Counted from the first letter of the stretch, positions 22,951 to 31,762 are shown. The stretch is DNA of 64,000 nt from Kingella sp. (in: b-proteobacteria) (GCF_030527935.1 NZ_JAUMZV010000005.1:14661-78660), one strand, 5' to 3'. The notes: generated by a model from the sequence alone, not told the origin. Made by a program: numbers and translations.

Positions 22951-24483
22951 TTACGATTTTTCAGGCTGCCTATCGCTGGCATCCAGCACCATAAACACCA
23001 GCAAGCTCAATCCCATCAACACCGCCGTCAGCACCAAGGCTTTGTCGTGGTTGGCTGCGCCGACTTTGCCTAGATAGCGGTAAATCAGCGTGGTCAGCGT
23101 TGTCCACTCGGGGCGCGACAGGAACAGCGTGGCGGCAAATTCGCCGATGCAGGTGGCGGCGGCAAGCGTTAAGCCACGGCGCAGCGCGGGCAGCAGCAGC
23201 GGCAGCGTAACCGCGTAGGCAGTCTGAAAACGGCTTGCGCCTGCCACCCGCGCGGCGGCGATGTAGTTGGCGGGCAGCGCGTCCCAAGCGGATAAAATAT
23301 CTTTGGTAACAAAGGGATAGGCAAGCAAGGCATACAGCGCAATCAGCATGGGCAAGCTCGCCGAAAAGCTGGGATACAGTAGCAACACGCCAAACGACAA
23401 ACACACGGGCGACACCATAAACGGCAAAAACGTGAGCGCGCGAATTGCCGCCCATTGACGCGCCGCCGCCGCGTGCAACGCGCCCAACACCGCCGCGCCC
23501 GCCACCGCGCAGCCTGAAAACCGCGCCGTGTTCCACAACGCCGATAGCGTGTCTTCATCCCACAACACGCGCCACGCCGCGCCCGCTTGGGCAGCCTGAA
23601 ACGCAATCGCCAGCAAGGGCAAGGCGCAGCACGCGGCAAGCGTAAACAAGGCAAACGCCAGCAACGCGCGTTCCGCCCACGTTTTCGGCTTTTCAGGCTG
23701 CCGCCAGCGCACTTCGGCGGCATCGGCGCGGCGGCTAATTGCGGCATACAACAGCCCTGCCAGCGCGGTTACGCCCAACACCAGCCACACCAACACCGCC
23801 GCGTGCGCCATGTCCAGCTCATACGCAATCAGTTGATACACTTCCACTTCCACCGTGGCAAACCGCTGCCCGCCCAGCAGCAACGCCAAGCCAAATCCCG
23901 AAAAGCAATACAAAAACACCAAACACGCGCCGCCCGCCAGCCACGCTTTGAGCACAGGCAACTCCACGCGCCAAAATCGTTGCCACGCATTCGCGCCCAG
24001 CGTTTGCGCCGCCGCCAAACGGTTGGCAGGCACAGTTGCCAAGCCTTGATACGCCGCGCGAATCATCACAGGCAAATTGAAAAACACATTGCCATACAAC
24101 AGCAACGCCGCCGTGCCCGACCAGCCGCGCCACAACGCGCCATGCTCGCCAAACAACGCCAGCACGCCCATGCCCGCCACCAGCGTGGGCAAAATAAACG
24201 GCAGCATCAGCAACCGCAGCACCCACGCGCGCCCCGCAAACTGCAACCGCGCCAACGCCCACGCAATCGGCACGCCCAGCAGCCCAGTGAGCAGCACGGT
24301 GGCGGCAGCCTGAAACACCGTCCATCGGATGCGCTGTTGATAATAGGCATCGCCCAGCATCTCGCCCCACAGCGGCGCAGCGTCTTGATAACCCAGCATC
24401 GCCGCCAACGGTGCAACCACCAGCGCACCCAGAAAGGCGAGAATCGGCAGGGCAAGCAAAATGGAAACGATAAAGCGGCGCAT
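22951..24483 (-). CDS. Two-domain ABC transporter permease (ThiP/FbpB type)
   Basis: 510 residues with about twelve membrane segments in two BPD_transp_1-like halves. The EAA-type loops are GLATVPANRLAAAQTLGANAWQ split as AAAQTLGANAWQRFWRVELP in half one, and YIAAARVAGASRFQTAYAVT in half two. Fused permeases of this kind serve iron(III) (FbpB) or thiamine (ThiP) importers. The gene has no neighbouring ATPase or binding protein; the lone ATPase at 10445-11371 is a plausible partner. A DUS overlaps the C-terminus (DRQPEKS). Substrate uncertain; thiamine and iron are both possible. Confidence 0.85.
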   Translation of the reverse strand: MRRFIVSILLALPILAFLGALVVAPLAAMLGYQDAAPLWGEMLGDAYYQQRIRWTVFQAAATVLLTGLLGVPIAWALARLQFAGRAWVLRLLMLPFILPTLVAGMGVLALFGEHGALWRGWSGTAALLLYGNVFFNLPVMIRAAYQGLATVPANRLAAAQTLGANAWQRFWRVELPVLKAWLAGGACLVFLYCFSGFGLALLLGGQRFATVEVEVYQLIAYELDMAHAAVLVWLVLGVTALAGLLYAAISRRADAAEVRWRQPEKPKTWAERALLAFALFTLAACCALPLLAIAFQAAQAGAAWRVLWDEDTLSALWNTARFSGCAVAGAAVLGALHAAAARQWAAIRALTFLPFMVSPVCLSFGVLLLYPSFSASLPMLIALYALLAYPFVTKDILSAWDALPANYIAAARVAGASRFQTAYAVTLPLLLPALRRGLTLAAATCIGEFAATLFLSRPEWTTLTTLIYRYLGKVGAANHDKALVLTAVLMGLSLLVFMVLDASDRQPEKS

Positions 24484-24595
24484 GATGGCAAGGGCGGAAA
24501 CAAATGGGCGAATTGTAGCCTAATTCCTGTTTTCAGGCTGCCTTGGGGGCTGTTGATATTCAATTTTTAGGGCGCGCAAGCTGCCAAAATGTTGA

Positions 24596-24625
24596 TTGTC
24601 AATAGCCCATGAGACACAGTATAAT
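24596..24625 (+). promoter_or_regulatory. Promoter for tRNA-Gly
   Basis: TTGTCA (24596-24601), 18-base spacer, TATAAT (24620-24625). Predicted start near 24632, only a few bases before the mature tRNA 5' end at 24636. Confidence 0.7.
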
Positions 24626-24635
24626 GCGCGACTTC

Positions 24636-24706
24636 GCGGGTGTCGTCTAATGGTAAGACATTAGCTTCCCAAGCTACTGACGTGGGTTCGATTCCCATCA
24701 CCCGCT
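24636..24706 (+). tRNA. tRNA-Gly (anticodon CCC)
   Basis: Acceptor GCGGGTG pairs CACCCGC, discriminator T; D arm TCGTCTAATGGTAAGAC; anticodon loop TTCCCAA (CCC); T arm GTGGGTTCGATTCCCAT. The CCA end is not encoded (TTG follows), unlike the four other tRNAs in the window, so it depends on CCA-adding enzyme. The first anticodon-stem pair is T-C, slightly irregular. Single-gene transcript. Confidence 0.95.
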
Positions 24707-24720
24707 TTGTTGATATATTT

Positions 24721-24763
24721 AAGGCAGCCTGAAACGGGTTTATCTCGTTTTCAGGCTGCCTTT
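24721..24763 (+). terminator. DUS-pair hairpin after tRNA-Gly
   Basis: AAGGCAGCCTGAAACG / CGTTTTCAGGCTGCCTTT, beginning 15 bases after the tRNA. Confidence 0.65.
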
Positions 24764-24782
24764 GTTTGGGTGGGCTGCTGTT

Positions 24783-24929
24783 CAATCCACCTACCACCCC
24801 CATCCTAGCCTTCCCCCGCCAGCGGAGGAAGGAACAGATTGCAGAATTTCTAACCAATACTGCTTTCTATCAACAATAATTAAGCCAGCATACTTTTTAG
24901 GACACCACCCATACTTTTTAGAGCACCGC
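24783..24929. mobile_element. MITE family B, left-truncated copy
   Basis: Shares CACCCCCATCCTAGCC, TTCCCCCGCCAGCGG and GGAACAGATTGCA with the element at 29371-29541, and ends with the same right terminus CCAGCATACTTTTTAGGACACCACC split as CCAGCATACTTTTTAGG + ACACCACC, here followed by a second partial terminus CATACTTTTTAGAGCACCG. The left inverted repeat is missing. Confidence 0.7.
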
Positions 24930-25013
24930 CAAGGCTTTTGCAGAAAACCAAAGGCAGCCTGAAAACCAATCTATCCAGTAAACCCGCTTGGCAGAATACC
25001 GAGCGGTTTGTTT

Positions 25014-25143
25014 TTTTCAGGCTGCCTTGATGGTTTAAGGCAGCCTGAAAACCTATTCAATCATTGAACGCGGGCGCGGATGTTGGGCAACCTGAAATGC
25101 TCGCCCCGCGCTCCTACGGCTTGCTTGCAAGCCGTGCGCTGGA
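25014..25143. repeat. DUS pair and palindrome/DUS composite module
   Basis: A DUS pair (25014-25051), then GAACGCGGGCGCGGATG, a degenerate DUS (GGGCAACCTGAAA), CCCCGCGCTCCT and the palindrome ACGGCTTGCTTGCAAGCCGT (25116-25135). Confidence 0.7.
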
Positions 25144-25200
25144 GAAAGTAGGGTTGAATGCGCGGTGGGTTTGGGGGCGACAACGTTGTCATGTCGTCAT

Positions 25201-25248
25201 AAAAGGCAGCCTGAAAACGTATTTACCCACATTTTCAGGCTGCCTTTT
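25201..25248. terminator. DUS-pair hairpin after ilvD
   Basis: Perfect 17-bp stem AAAAGGCAGCCTGAAAA / TTTTCAGGCTGCCTTTT, 13 bases past the leftward ilvD stop. Confidence 0.75.
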
Positions 25249-25260
25249 TGTTCACAATGC

Positions 25261-27120
25261 TTAACGCTCCACTTGGCTCACATCGCGCACCGCGCCTTTA
25301 TCGGCAGACGTTGCCATGGCGGCATAGGCGCGTAGGGCGGAGGAAACGTATCGCTCGCGGCTTTCGGGCTTCCATGCGCGGCTGCCGCGTGCTTCCATTT
25401 CGGCGCGGCGGCGGGCGAGTTCTTCGTCTGACACGGCAAGGTGGATGCGGCGGTTGGGGATGTCTATTTCAATGGTGTCGCCTTCGTGCACCAAGCCGAT
25501 TGCGCCGCCTTCTGCGGCTTCGGGCGATGCGTGTCCGATGGATAGGCCTGATGTGCCGCCTGAAAAACGCCCGTCGGTGAGCAGGGCGCAGGCTTTGCCC
25601 AAGCCTTTGGATTTTAGGTAAGACGTGGGGTACAGCATTTCTTGCATCCCCGGCCCGCCTTTGGGGCCTTCGTAGCGGATGATAACGATGTCGCCCGCCA
25701 CGATTTGGTTGCCCAAAATGCCGTCCACGGCGGCTTCTTGGCTTTCAAACACGCGGGCGCGTCCTGTGAACTGCCAGATGCTTTCGTCCACGCCTGCGGT
25801 TTTCACCACGCAGCCGCGCTCGGCGATGTTGCCAAACAAAACCGCCAAGCCGCCGTCTTGCGAATAGGCGTGTTCGGCATCGCGGATGCAGCCGTTTGCG
25901 CGGTCTAAATCCAGCGTTTTCCATAGGCGGCTTTGCGAGAAGGCTTGGGTGCTGCGCACGCCACCTGGGGCGGCTTTGAAGCGTTCTATCGCGGCGGTGT
26001 TTTCGGGGTTGGCGATGTCCCATTTGGCGATGGCTTCTTTCAGGCTGCCTGAATGGATGGTCAGCGCATCGGTGTGCAATTTGCCTGCTTTGTCTAGCTC
26101 TTTTAGGATGCCGATGATGCCGCCTGCGCGGTGCACGTCTTCCATGTAGTAGTCATGATTATTCGGCGCGGTTTTGCACAGGCAGGGCACGATGCGGCTT
26201 AGGCGGTCAATATCCGCCATTTTGAAGTCCACGCCTGCTTCTTGGGCAACGGCGAGCAAGTGCAAAATGGTGTTGGTGCTGCCGCCCATGGCGATGTCCA
26301 TGGTCATGGCGTTTTCAAAGGCTTGCTTGGTGGCGATGCTGCGCGGCAGCACGGAATAGTCGTTTTGCCCGTAATGGCGTTTGGTGATGTCTACAATCAG
26401 CCGTCCTGCTTCTAAAAACAGTTCTTTGCGAAAGGCGTGGGTGGCGAGCAGCGAGCCGTTGCCCGGTAGCGACAAGCCTAGGGCTTCGGTTAGGCAGTTC
26501 ATGGAGTTGGCGGTGAACATTCCTGAACACGAGCCGCAAGTGGGGCAGGCGTTTTGTTCAATTTCGGAGATGGCGGCATCGGAAACGTTGTCGTCTGCCG
26601 CGTCAATCATCGCGTCCACCAAGTCCAAGCGGCGGCTGCCGGCAATGTTAATCGCGCCGACCACTTTGCCCGCTTCCATCGGCCCGCCCGATACGAAAAT
26701 GGTGGGGATATTCAGGCGCATCGCCGCCATCAGCATCCCTGGCGTGATTTTGTCGCAGTTGGAAATGCACACCAGCGCATCGGCGCAATGGGCGTTGACC
26801 ATGTATTCCACGCTGTCGGCGATTAAATCGCGGCTGGGCAGGGAATACAGCATCCCGCTGTGTCCCATGGCGATGCCGTCGTCCACGGCGATAGTGTTAA
26901 ATTCTTTGGCAATAGCTCCTGCTTTTTCAATTTCGCGGGCAACGAGCTGCCCCATGTTGTGCAGGTGCACATGACCCGGCACGAATTGGGTGAACGAGTT
27001 GGCAATGGCGATGATGGGTTTGCCAAAGTCGCTGTCGGCAACGCCTGTGGCACGCCAAAGCGCGCGCGCGCCTGCCATGTTGCGTCCGTGGGTGGATGTT
27101 TTGGAGCGGTAGTCGGGCAT
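25261..27120 (-). CDS. ilvD: Dihydroxy-acid dehydratase
   Basis: 619 residues, Fe-S dehydratase of valine and isoleucine synthesis (dihydroxy-isovalerate to ketoisovalerate, and the isoleucine analogue). The substrate and cluster regions are visible: GRNMAGARALWRATG near the N-terminus, CISNCDKITPGMLMAAMRL (cluster Cys), FVSGGPMEAGKV, CPTCGSCSGMFTANSMNCL (cluster Cys) and DGRFSGGTSGLSIGHASPEA near the C-terminus. Full length for the family (616 in E. coli). AACAAGGAACACAACC precedes the ATG. One DUS encodes GSLKEA. Monocistronic. Confidence 0.97.
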   Translation of the reverse strand: MPDYRSKTSTHGRNMAGARALWRATGVADSDFGKPIIAIANSFTQFVPGHVHLHNMGQLVAREIEKAGAIAKEFNTIAVDDGIAMGHSGMLYSLPSRDLIADSVEYMVNAHCADALVCISNCDKITPGMLMAAMRLNIPTIFVSGGPMEAGKVVGAINIAGSRRLDLVDAMIDAADDNVSDAAISEIEQNACPTCGSCSGMFTANSMNCLTEALGLSLPGNGSLLATHAFRKELFLEAGRLIVDITKRHYGQNDYSVLPRSIATKQAFENAMTMDIAMGGSTNTILHLLAVAQEAGVDFKMADIDRLSRIVPCLCKTAPNNHDYYMEDVHRAGGIIGILKELDKAGKLHTDALTIHSGSLKEAIAKWDIANPENTAAIERFKAAPGGVRSTQAFSQSRLWKTLDLDRANGCIRDAEHAYSQDGGLAVLFGNIAERGCVVKTAGVDESIWQFTGRARVFESQEAAVDGILGNQIVAGDIVIIRYEGPKGGPGMQEMLYPTSYLKSKGLGKACALLTDGRFSGGTSGLSIGHASPEAAEGGAIGLVHEGDTIEIDIPNRRIHLAVSDEELARRRAEMEARGSRAWKPESRERYVSSALRAYAAMATSADKGAVRDVSQVER

Positions 27121-27157
27121 GGTTGTGTTCCTTGTTTGTGTAGTGTGGTTAAGGTGG

Positions 27158-27250
27158 GTTTTCAGGCTGCCTTATTGTTGGGAAAGGCAGCCTGAAAACT
27201 ATGAATGGGCTGATTGGCAGAATATCAGCGAGCTGCCGATGCGCCATCGG
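27158..27250. repeat. DUS pair and GGCGCATCGGCAGCTCGC motif
   Basis: TTTTCAGGCTGCCTT faces AAGGCAGCCTGAAAAC (27158-27198). At 27223-27250 ATCAGCGAGCTGCCGATG runs into CGCCATCGG, a copy of the motif at 7379, 18258 and 41184. This fills the gap upstream of ilvD. Confidence 0.6.
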
Positions 27251-27332
27251 TTGCGTATTGGGTTAAAGATGACAGCCTGAAAACAAGCGCAGCGCGTTTC
27301 GGCAAAGCCAAAACGAGTAAAACTAACCCGCT

Positions 27333-28667
27333 TTACTCGCCGCCCGGCTTGGGTATGGCTGCGCCTGCGTCCAGCTGCAACAAGCCTGTTTGCGCGTAAA
27401 TGCTGAGTTTGGCGCGGCTGTCGGCGATGTCTAGGTTGCGCATGGTGAGCTGTCCGATGCGGTCGGCGGGAGTAAAGGCAGCGTTTTCTACTTTTTCCAT
27501 GCTTAAATTTTCGGGCTGGTAGGTGAGATGGGGGCTTTCGGTGTTCAAGATGGAGTAGTCGTTGCCGCGCCGCAGTTCTAGGGTTACTTCGCCTGTGATG
27601 GCGCGGGCCACCCAGCGTTGGGCGGCTTCGCGCAGCATCAGGGCTTGGCTGTCAAACCAGCGTCCTTGATACAGCAATCTGCCCAAGCGCAAGCCATTGA
27701 TGCGGTATTGTTCTATGGTGTCTTCGTTGTGGATGCCTGTGAGCAGGCGTTCGTAGGCGATGTGGAGCAATGCCATGGCGGGGGCTTCGTAGATGCCGCG
27801 CGATTTGGCTTCAATGATGCGGTTTTCAATTTGGTCGCTCATGCCCAGCCCGTGTCGCCCGCCGATGCGGTTGGCTTCTAAAAAGAGTTCCACCGCGTTG
27901 GCAAAGGTTTTGCCGTTAAGGGCTACGGGTTCGCCTGCTTCAAAGCGCACGGACACGGTTTCGGTTGCGATGGCAACGTTTTCATCCCAAAACGCTACGC
28001 CCATAATCGGCTGCACGATGTGGATGCCTGAATTAAGGAACTCTAAATCTTTGGCTTCGTGGGTTGCGCCGAGCATATTGCTGTCGGTGGAATAGGCTTT
28101 TTCTACCGACATTTTGTAGTCAAAGCCGTGGGCGATTAGGTATTTGGACATTTCTTCGCGCCCGCCCAACTCGTCGATAAAGGCTTGGTCTAGCCACGGT
28201 TTGTAGATTTTGAGCGCGGGGTTGGTGAGCAAGCCGTAGCGGTAGAAGCGTTCTATGTCGTTGCCTTTATAAGTGCTGCCGTCGCCCCAAATGTTGACAT
28301 CGTCTTCTTTCATGGCGGCAACCAAAGCCGTGCCTGTTACCGCGCGCCCAAGCGGGGTGGTGTTGAAATAGGGCACGCCGCCTGTGGATACATGAAACGC
28401 GCCGCTTTGGATGGCGGTTATGCCTTCGTGGGCAAGCTGGGCGCGGCAGTCTATCAGGCGGGCAGATGCTGCGCCGTATTCCAAGGCTTTACGCGGGATG
28501 GCTTCGTAGTCGGATTCATCGGGCTGCCCTAGGTTGGCGGTGTAGGCGTGGGGCGTTGCGCCTTTGTGCTTCATCCACAGCAGGGCGGCGGAAGTGTCCA
28601 GTCCGCCCGAAAAGGCGATGCCGACTTTTTGGTTGATGGGGAGCGATTGGAGAATGATGTGGGTCAT
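27333..28667 (-). CDS. argG: Argininosuccinate synthase
   Basis: 444 residues, matching the longer E. coli-type enzyme. The ATP-binding PP-loop is VGIAFSGGLDTSAALLWM (about 16-33). Further blocks are YTANLGQPDESDYEAIP, DGSTYKGNDIERFYRYGL and ARAITGEVTLELRRGNDYS. It joins citrulline and aspartate with ATP in the penultimate step of arginine synthesis. CCAAAGGAACACACC precedes the ATG. Monocistronic; the upstream gap holds a DUS pair at 28703. Confidence 0.97.
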   Translation of the reverse strand: MTHIILQSLPINQKVGIAFSGGLDTSAALLWMKHKGATPHAYTANLGQPDESDYEAIPRKALEYGAASARLIDCRAQLAHEGITAIQSGAFHVSTGGVPYFNTTPLGRAVTGTALVAAMKEDDVNIWGDGSTYKGNDIERFYRYGLLTNPALKIYKPWLDQAFIDELGGREEMSKYLIAHGFDYKMSVEKAYSTDSNMLGATHEAKDLEFLNSGIHIVQPIMGVAFWDENVAIATETVSVRFEAGEPVALNGKTFANAVELFLEANRIGGRHGLGMSDQIENRIIEAKSRGIYEAPAMALLHIAYERLLTGIHNEDTIEQYRINGLRLGRLLYQGRWFDSQALMLREAAQRWVARAITGEVTLELRRGNDYSILNTESPHLTYQPENLSMEKVENAAFTPADRIGQLTMRNLDIADSRAKLSIYAQTGLLQLDAGAAIPKPGGE

Positions 28668-28702
28668 GGTGTGTTCCTTTGGTTGGGTGGGGGAAGGGGT
28701 GG

Positions 28703-28743
28703 TTTCAGGCTGCCTTGGGGCAACCGATTAGGCAGCCTGAAAA
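28703..28743. terminator. DUS-pair hairpin after ruvA
   Basis: GTTTCAGGCTGCCTT faces TTAGGCAGCCTGAAA, ending one base before the leftward ruvA stop codon; also lies upstream of argG. Confidence 0.55.
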
Positions 28744-28744
28744 A

Positions 28745-29332
28745 TCACTTCATCAAATTTTTCAACGCCAAGCGCACGCCTTCGCTTACGTCCACATCGG
28801 CAGCGATGCCTTTGGTGGCGGCGCGGGCTTCGCGTTCGTTGTAGCCCAGCGCAAGCAGGGTGCTGACAATGTCTTCGCTGGCATCGGGCGTGGCGGCGGG
28901 GGCGAATAAGCCTGTGGTATCGCCGCTGGCGGGGGCGAGTTTGCCGCGCAGCTCCAAAATCATGCGCTCGGCGGTTTTTTTGCCGATACCGGGGGCGGCG
29001 GATAGGCGTTTGATGTCTTCTTGCGCGATGGCGGCGGCGAGTTCATCGGCACTAAGCGCGGAGAGTATGCCCAGTGCGGTTTTCGCGCCAATGCCGCTGA
29101 CTTTGAGCAGCTGGCGAAAGGTGGCGCGTTCGGCTTTGTTGGCAAAGCCAAACAGCAAATGGGCATCTTCGCGCACAATCAGCTGGGTGTGGATGTGGAC
29201 GGTTTCGCCAACGTTGGGCAGTTGGTAAAAGGTTTGCATGGAGACTTCCAGCTCGTAGCCAATGCCGTTTACGTCTAGGGTGATTTGCGGGGGGTGTTTT
29301 TCGGTGAGTTTGCCTGTTAGGTGGGTAATCAT
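28745..29332 (-). CDS. ruvA: Holliday junction branch migration protein RuvA
   Basis: 195 residues. N-terminal OB-fold (MITHLTGKLTEKHPPQITLD), two helix-hairpin-helix motifs in VSGIGAKTALGILSALS and APGIGKKTAERMILELRG (about 70-130), a flexible linker with GDTTGLFAPA, and the C-terminal RuvB-contact domain (IVSTLLALGYNEREARAA). RuvA tetramers bind Holliday junctions and load the RuvB motor. ruvB is not adjacent. No obvious Shine-Dalgarno sequence before the ATG. Confidence 0.96.
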   Translation of the reverse strand: MITHLTGKLTEKHPPQITLDVNGIGYELEVSMQTFYQLPNVGETVHIHTQLIVREDAHLLFGFANKAERATFRQLLKVSGIGAKTALGILSALSADELAAAIAQEDIKRLSAAPGIGKKTAERMILELRGKLAPASGDTTGLFAPAATPDASEDIVSTLLALGYNEREARAATKGIAADVDVSEGVRLALKNLMK

Positions 29333-29370
29333 GGGTGGGTTTTTGGGGGTGGTGTGCGATGTTGATAGGG

Positions 29371-29541
29371 GGTGGTGTCCTAAAAAATATGCTGTACCGC
29401 TGTTAGGGCGGGGGTGGTAGGTTAAACAGCCACCCCCATCCTAGCCTTCCCCCGCCAGCGGGAGAAGGAACAGATTGCATCATTTTTCATCTTTGCTGCG
29501 GGTCAGCATCAACTAACCAGCATACTTTTTAGAACACCACC
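29371..29541. mobile_element. MITE family B, intact copy (171 bp)
   Basis: Terminal inverted repeats GGTGGTGTCCTAAAAAATAT (29371-29390) and the inverse ATACTTTTTAGAACACCACC (29522-29541), extended by GCTG/CAGC. The core carries CACCCCCATCCTAGCC and TTCCCCCGCCAGCGGG. No ORF. A left-truncated copy is at 24783. The terminus GGTGGTGT...AAAAA is not one I can tie to a named IS. Confidence 0.75.
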
Positions 29542-29547
29542 GATTAC

Positions 29548-29588
29548 TTTTCAGGCTGCCTTATCTGCGCACGATAGGCAGCCTGAAA
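29548..29588. terminator. DUS-pair hairpin after dnaN
   Basis: TTTCAGGCTGCCTTAT faces ATAGGCAGCCTGAAA, 13 bases past the leftward dnaN stop. Confidence 0.6.
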
Positions 29589-29601
29589 CGAATAACCACG
29601 A

Positions 29602-30705
29602 TTAAATGCGCATCGGCATCACAATGTATTTGAACTCGGGGTTATTGGGGATGGTAAACAGCGTGGAGCGGTTGGCATCGCCAAAGGCGATTTGGATGTC
29701 GTCGCTGGTTACGCTGCGCAGCACGTCCATCAAGAATTGGATGTTGAAGCCCACTTCCAACGCTTCGCCCGCATAGGCGATTTCCAATTCTTCGCTGGCT
29801 TCTTCTTGCTCGCTGTTGCTGCACGTTATTTTCAGGCTGCCTGCGGCTAATTGCAGGCGCACGCCACGGAATTTTTCGTTTGCCAAAATGGCGGAGCGTT
29901 CCAGCGCGCCCAGCAGCGTGGTGCGGTTGATGACGAAGATTTTGTCGTTATCCAGCGGAATCACGCGGTTGTAGTCGGGGAATTTGCCGTCTATCACTTT
30001 GCTGATAATAGTCGTGTCGCCGCATTGGAAGCGCACTTGGTTGTCCAGCAGTTCAATGTGGATGGCTTCTTTGGGCTGGTTGAGCAGTTTCACCAGTTCC
30101 AACACGGTTTTGCGCGGCAAAATCACTTCTTGCTTGGCAAGCTCGGCTTCAATGCTGGTGCTGGCGTAGGCAAGGCGATGCCCATCGGTGGCGACAAGGC
30201 GAAGCTGGTTGCCTTCCACTTGCAGCAGCAATCCGTTGAGATAATAGCGAATATCTTGCACCGCCATGCTGGATTGCACTTTGCTAATCATGTTTTTCAG
30301 CGTTTCTTGCGGCAGGGCAAATTGGGTGCGGGTGGTTTCGCTGATGTTCATGGTGGGGAAATCAACGGGCGGCAGGGTTTGCAAATTAAAGCGCGATTTG
30401 CCTGCTTTGAGCGTGAGCTTGTGGTCTTCCAAATCCAGCTGCACATGGGCGTTTTCGGGCAGGGCGCGTAGGATGTCTTGCAGCTTTTTGGCGTTGGTGG
30501 TGAGCTGAAAATCGCCGCTGTCGTTGTCTGCGCCTTGGGTGTGGATTTGGATTTCTAGGTCGGTGGCGAGAATGTGCACTTTGCTGCCTTTGCTTTCCAG
30601 CAACACGTTGGCGAGAATGGGCAGCGTGTGCTTGCGCTCCACAATGCCTGTGGCGGTTTGCAAGGGTTTGAGCAGCGCGTCGCGTTCGGTTTGGAGAATT
30701 AACAT
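29602..30705 (-). CDS. dnaN: DNA polymerase III subunit beta (sliding clamp)
   Basis: 367 residues, three clamp folds. Starts MLILQTERDALLKPLQTATG with the second block RKHTLPILANVLLE; the middle has RYYLNGLLLQVEG and LRLVATDGHRLAY; the end is EFKYIVMPMRI, the usual M-P-M-R-hydrophobic terminus lining the protein-binding pocket. CACAAGGAACCCATC precedes the ATG. In most bacteria dnaN directly follows dnaA. Here the two share direction but are 3.5 kb apart, separated by the accessory block 30762-34197. Confidence 0.98.
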   Translation of the reverse strand: MLILQTERDALLKPLQTATGIVERKHTLPILANVLLESKGSKVHILATDLEIQIHTQGADNDSGDFQLTTNAKKLQDILRALPENAHVQLDLEDHKLTLKAGKSRFNLQTLPPVDFPTMNISETTRTQFALPQETLKNMISKVQSSMAVQDIRYYLNGLLLQVEGNQLRLVATDGHRLAYASTSIEAELAKQEVILPRKTVLELVKLLNQPKEAIHIELLDNQVRFQCGDTTIISKVIDGKFPDYNRVIPLDNDKIFVINRTTLLGALERSAILANEKFRGVRLQLAAGSLKITCSNSEQEEASEELEIAYAGEALEVGFNIQFLMDVLRSVTSDDIQIAFGDANRSTLFTIPNNPEFKYIVMPMRI

Positions 30706-30761
30706 GATGGGTTCCTTGTGTTGAGATGTTGAAAAAAGGGGGATTATGGGTTTCAGGCTGC

Positions 30762-31148
30762 CTATTCGGGCGGCGGGCGGTGTTTATCGGTTAGGCTTTG
30801 CAGCCATGTGAAAAAGGCGGCGTAAATCAGCGGGCTAATCAGCAGGTTGTCGATGGTGTGTTCGCGCAGCATATAGTTTGCGCCAAAAATGCCGATGAAT
30901 GTGCCCAGCGCGTATAAAGGCAGCCTGAATTTGCCTGCGTGGCGGGTGTTGTTGTCCCACATTGTCCAAAAGGGCATCACCAGCAGGCAGATAACGCCGA
31001 GCGTGTACCATTCTTGGTTGGTGATTTCGCCGTCTAGCGCGGAAAAAATCAGCATAACGATGGCGATGATGATTAGGGGTTTGAGTTTTTTGGTAGGCAT
31101 AAGGTTAAACAAATGAGATAACACGCAAATTGCAATCCAAAAATCCAC
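30762..31148 (-). CDS. Four-segment membrane protein of unknown function
   Basis: 128 residues with four hydrophobic segments (WIAICVLSHLFNLMP, LIIIAIVMLIFSALDG, LGVICLLVMPFWTMW, LYALGTFIGIFGANYML and a weaker LLISPLIYAAFFTWL). A DUS encodes FRLPLYAL inside it. It starts 5 bases after the stop of 31154-31759 and runs in the same direction, so it is probably the last gene of the block inserted between dnaA and dnaN. It is less AT-rich than its upstream neighbours and could be older resident DNA. No family recognised. Confidence 0.7.
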   Translation of the reverse strand: MDFWIAICVLSHLFNLMPTKKLKPLIIIAIVMLIFSALDGEITNQEWYTLGVICLLVMPFWTMWDNNTRHAGKFRLPLYALGTFIGIFGANYMLREHTIDNLLISPLIYAAFFTWLQSLTDKHRPPPE

Positions 31149-31153
31149 ATAAA

Positions 31154-31759
31154 CTATTTTTTGTTAATTTCCACATATTCATCCCGCTTTCCTTTTTTAA
31201 CTTTGGCGCATAGCTTATCGTTACCACATCGCACAACATCAGACTGCATAATTAACCGCGCAGTATCCGCTTCCACCTTATTTCGCGAAATCACCTGAGC
31301 ATAATAGTAAGACAACAAACCACCACCAATTACAAAAAAGATTAACCCCAGCCCAGCCAATAAATACATCTTAAAAATAAATTTTTTGGTATCCGATTTA
31401 AGCTGCGTTACCTGTTTTTCTGCTTCATTAGCTGCATGAGTAATGGATTTTCTAGATTCTTCCAAGTCTTCCACATAAGAACGCGTTACACCCGATAACT
31501 CATTTTTAATAAAATCAGTAATAGATTTTTCCTGCCAATCTACTGCGCTGCGTAGATTTTGCTGAAATGAATCAGCTATTGCTTCGCTTTGTTGCTGAAA
31601 GTTCATTAACAAATTTGCTGTATCATCCACCAACTTGCCAGCACTATCCATCACTTCCTGAATATCATAAATATTTATTTTCTCGTTATACTCATCATCT
31701 TCATCAAAATCATCAGCAACGGCAGCATACGATTCGTCATATTCATCATAATTATCCAT
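31154..31759 (-). CDS. Acidic coiled-coil protein with one membrane segment
   Basis: 201 residues. A very acidic start (DEYDESYAAVADDFDEDDEY), a helical region likely to form a coiled coil (about 35-125), a single membrane segment (MYLLAGLGLIFFVIGGGLLSYYYA, about 132-155, given here in two parts: MYLLAGLGLIFF and VIGGGLLSYYYA) and a short tail with VVRCGNDKLCAKVKKGKRD. The C-x5-C tail resembles small membrane proteins carried by mobilisable plasmids, but I am not sure. It begins 3 bases after the effector-like gene, so the two are translationally linked. AT-rich. Confidence 0.7.
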   Translation of the reverse strand: MDNYDEYDESYAAVADDFDEDDEYNEKINIYDIQEVMDSAGKLVDDTANLLMNFQQQSEAIADSFQQNLRSAVDWQEKSITDFIKNELSGVTRSYVEDLEESRKSITHAANEAEKQVTQLKSDTKKFIFKMYLLAGLGLIFFVIGGGLLSYYYAQVISRNKVEADTARLIMQSDVVRCGNDKLCAKVKKGKRDEYVEINKK

Positions 31760-31762
31760 AAA

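Noticed and set aside
23587..24570. 327-codon plus-strand ORF rich in Arg, Gln and His
   Set aside because: Antisense shadow of the two-domain ABC permease; composition is what the complement of a hydrophobic gene gives.
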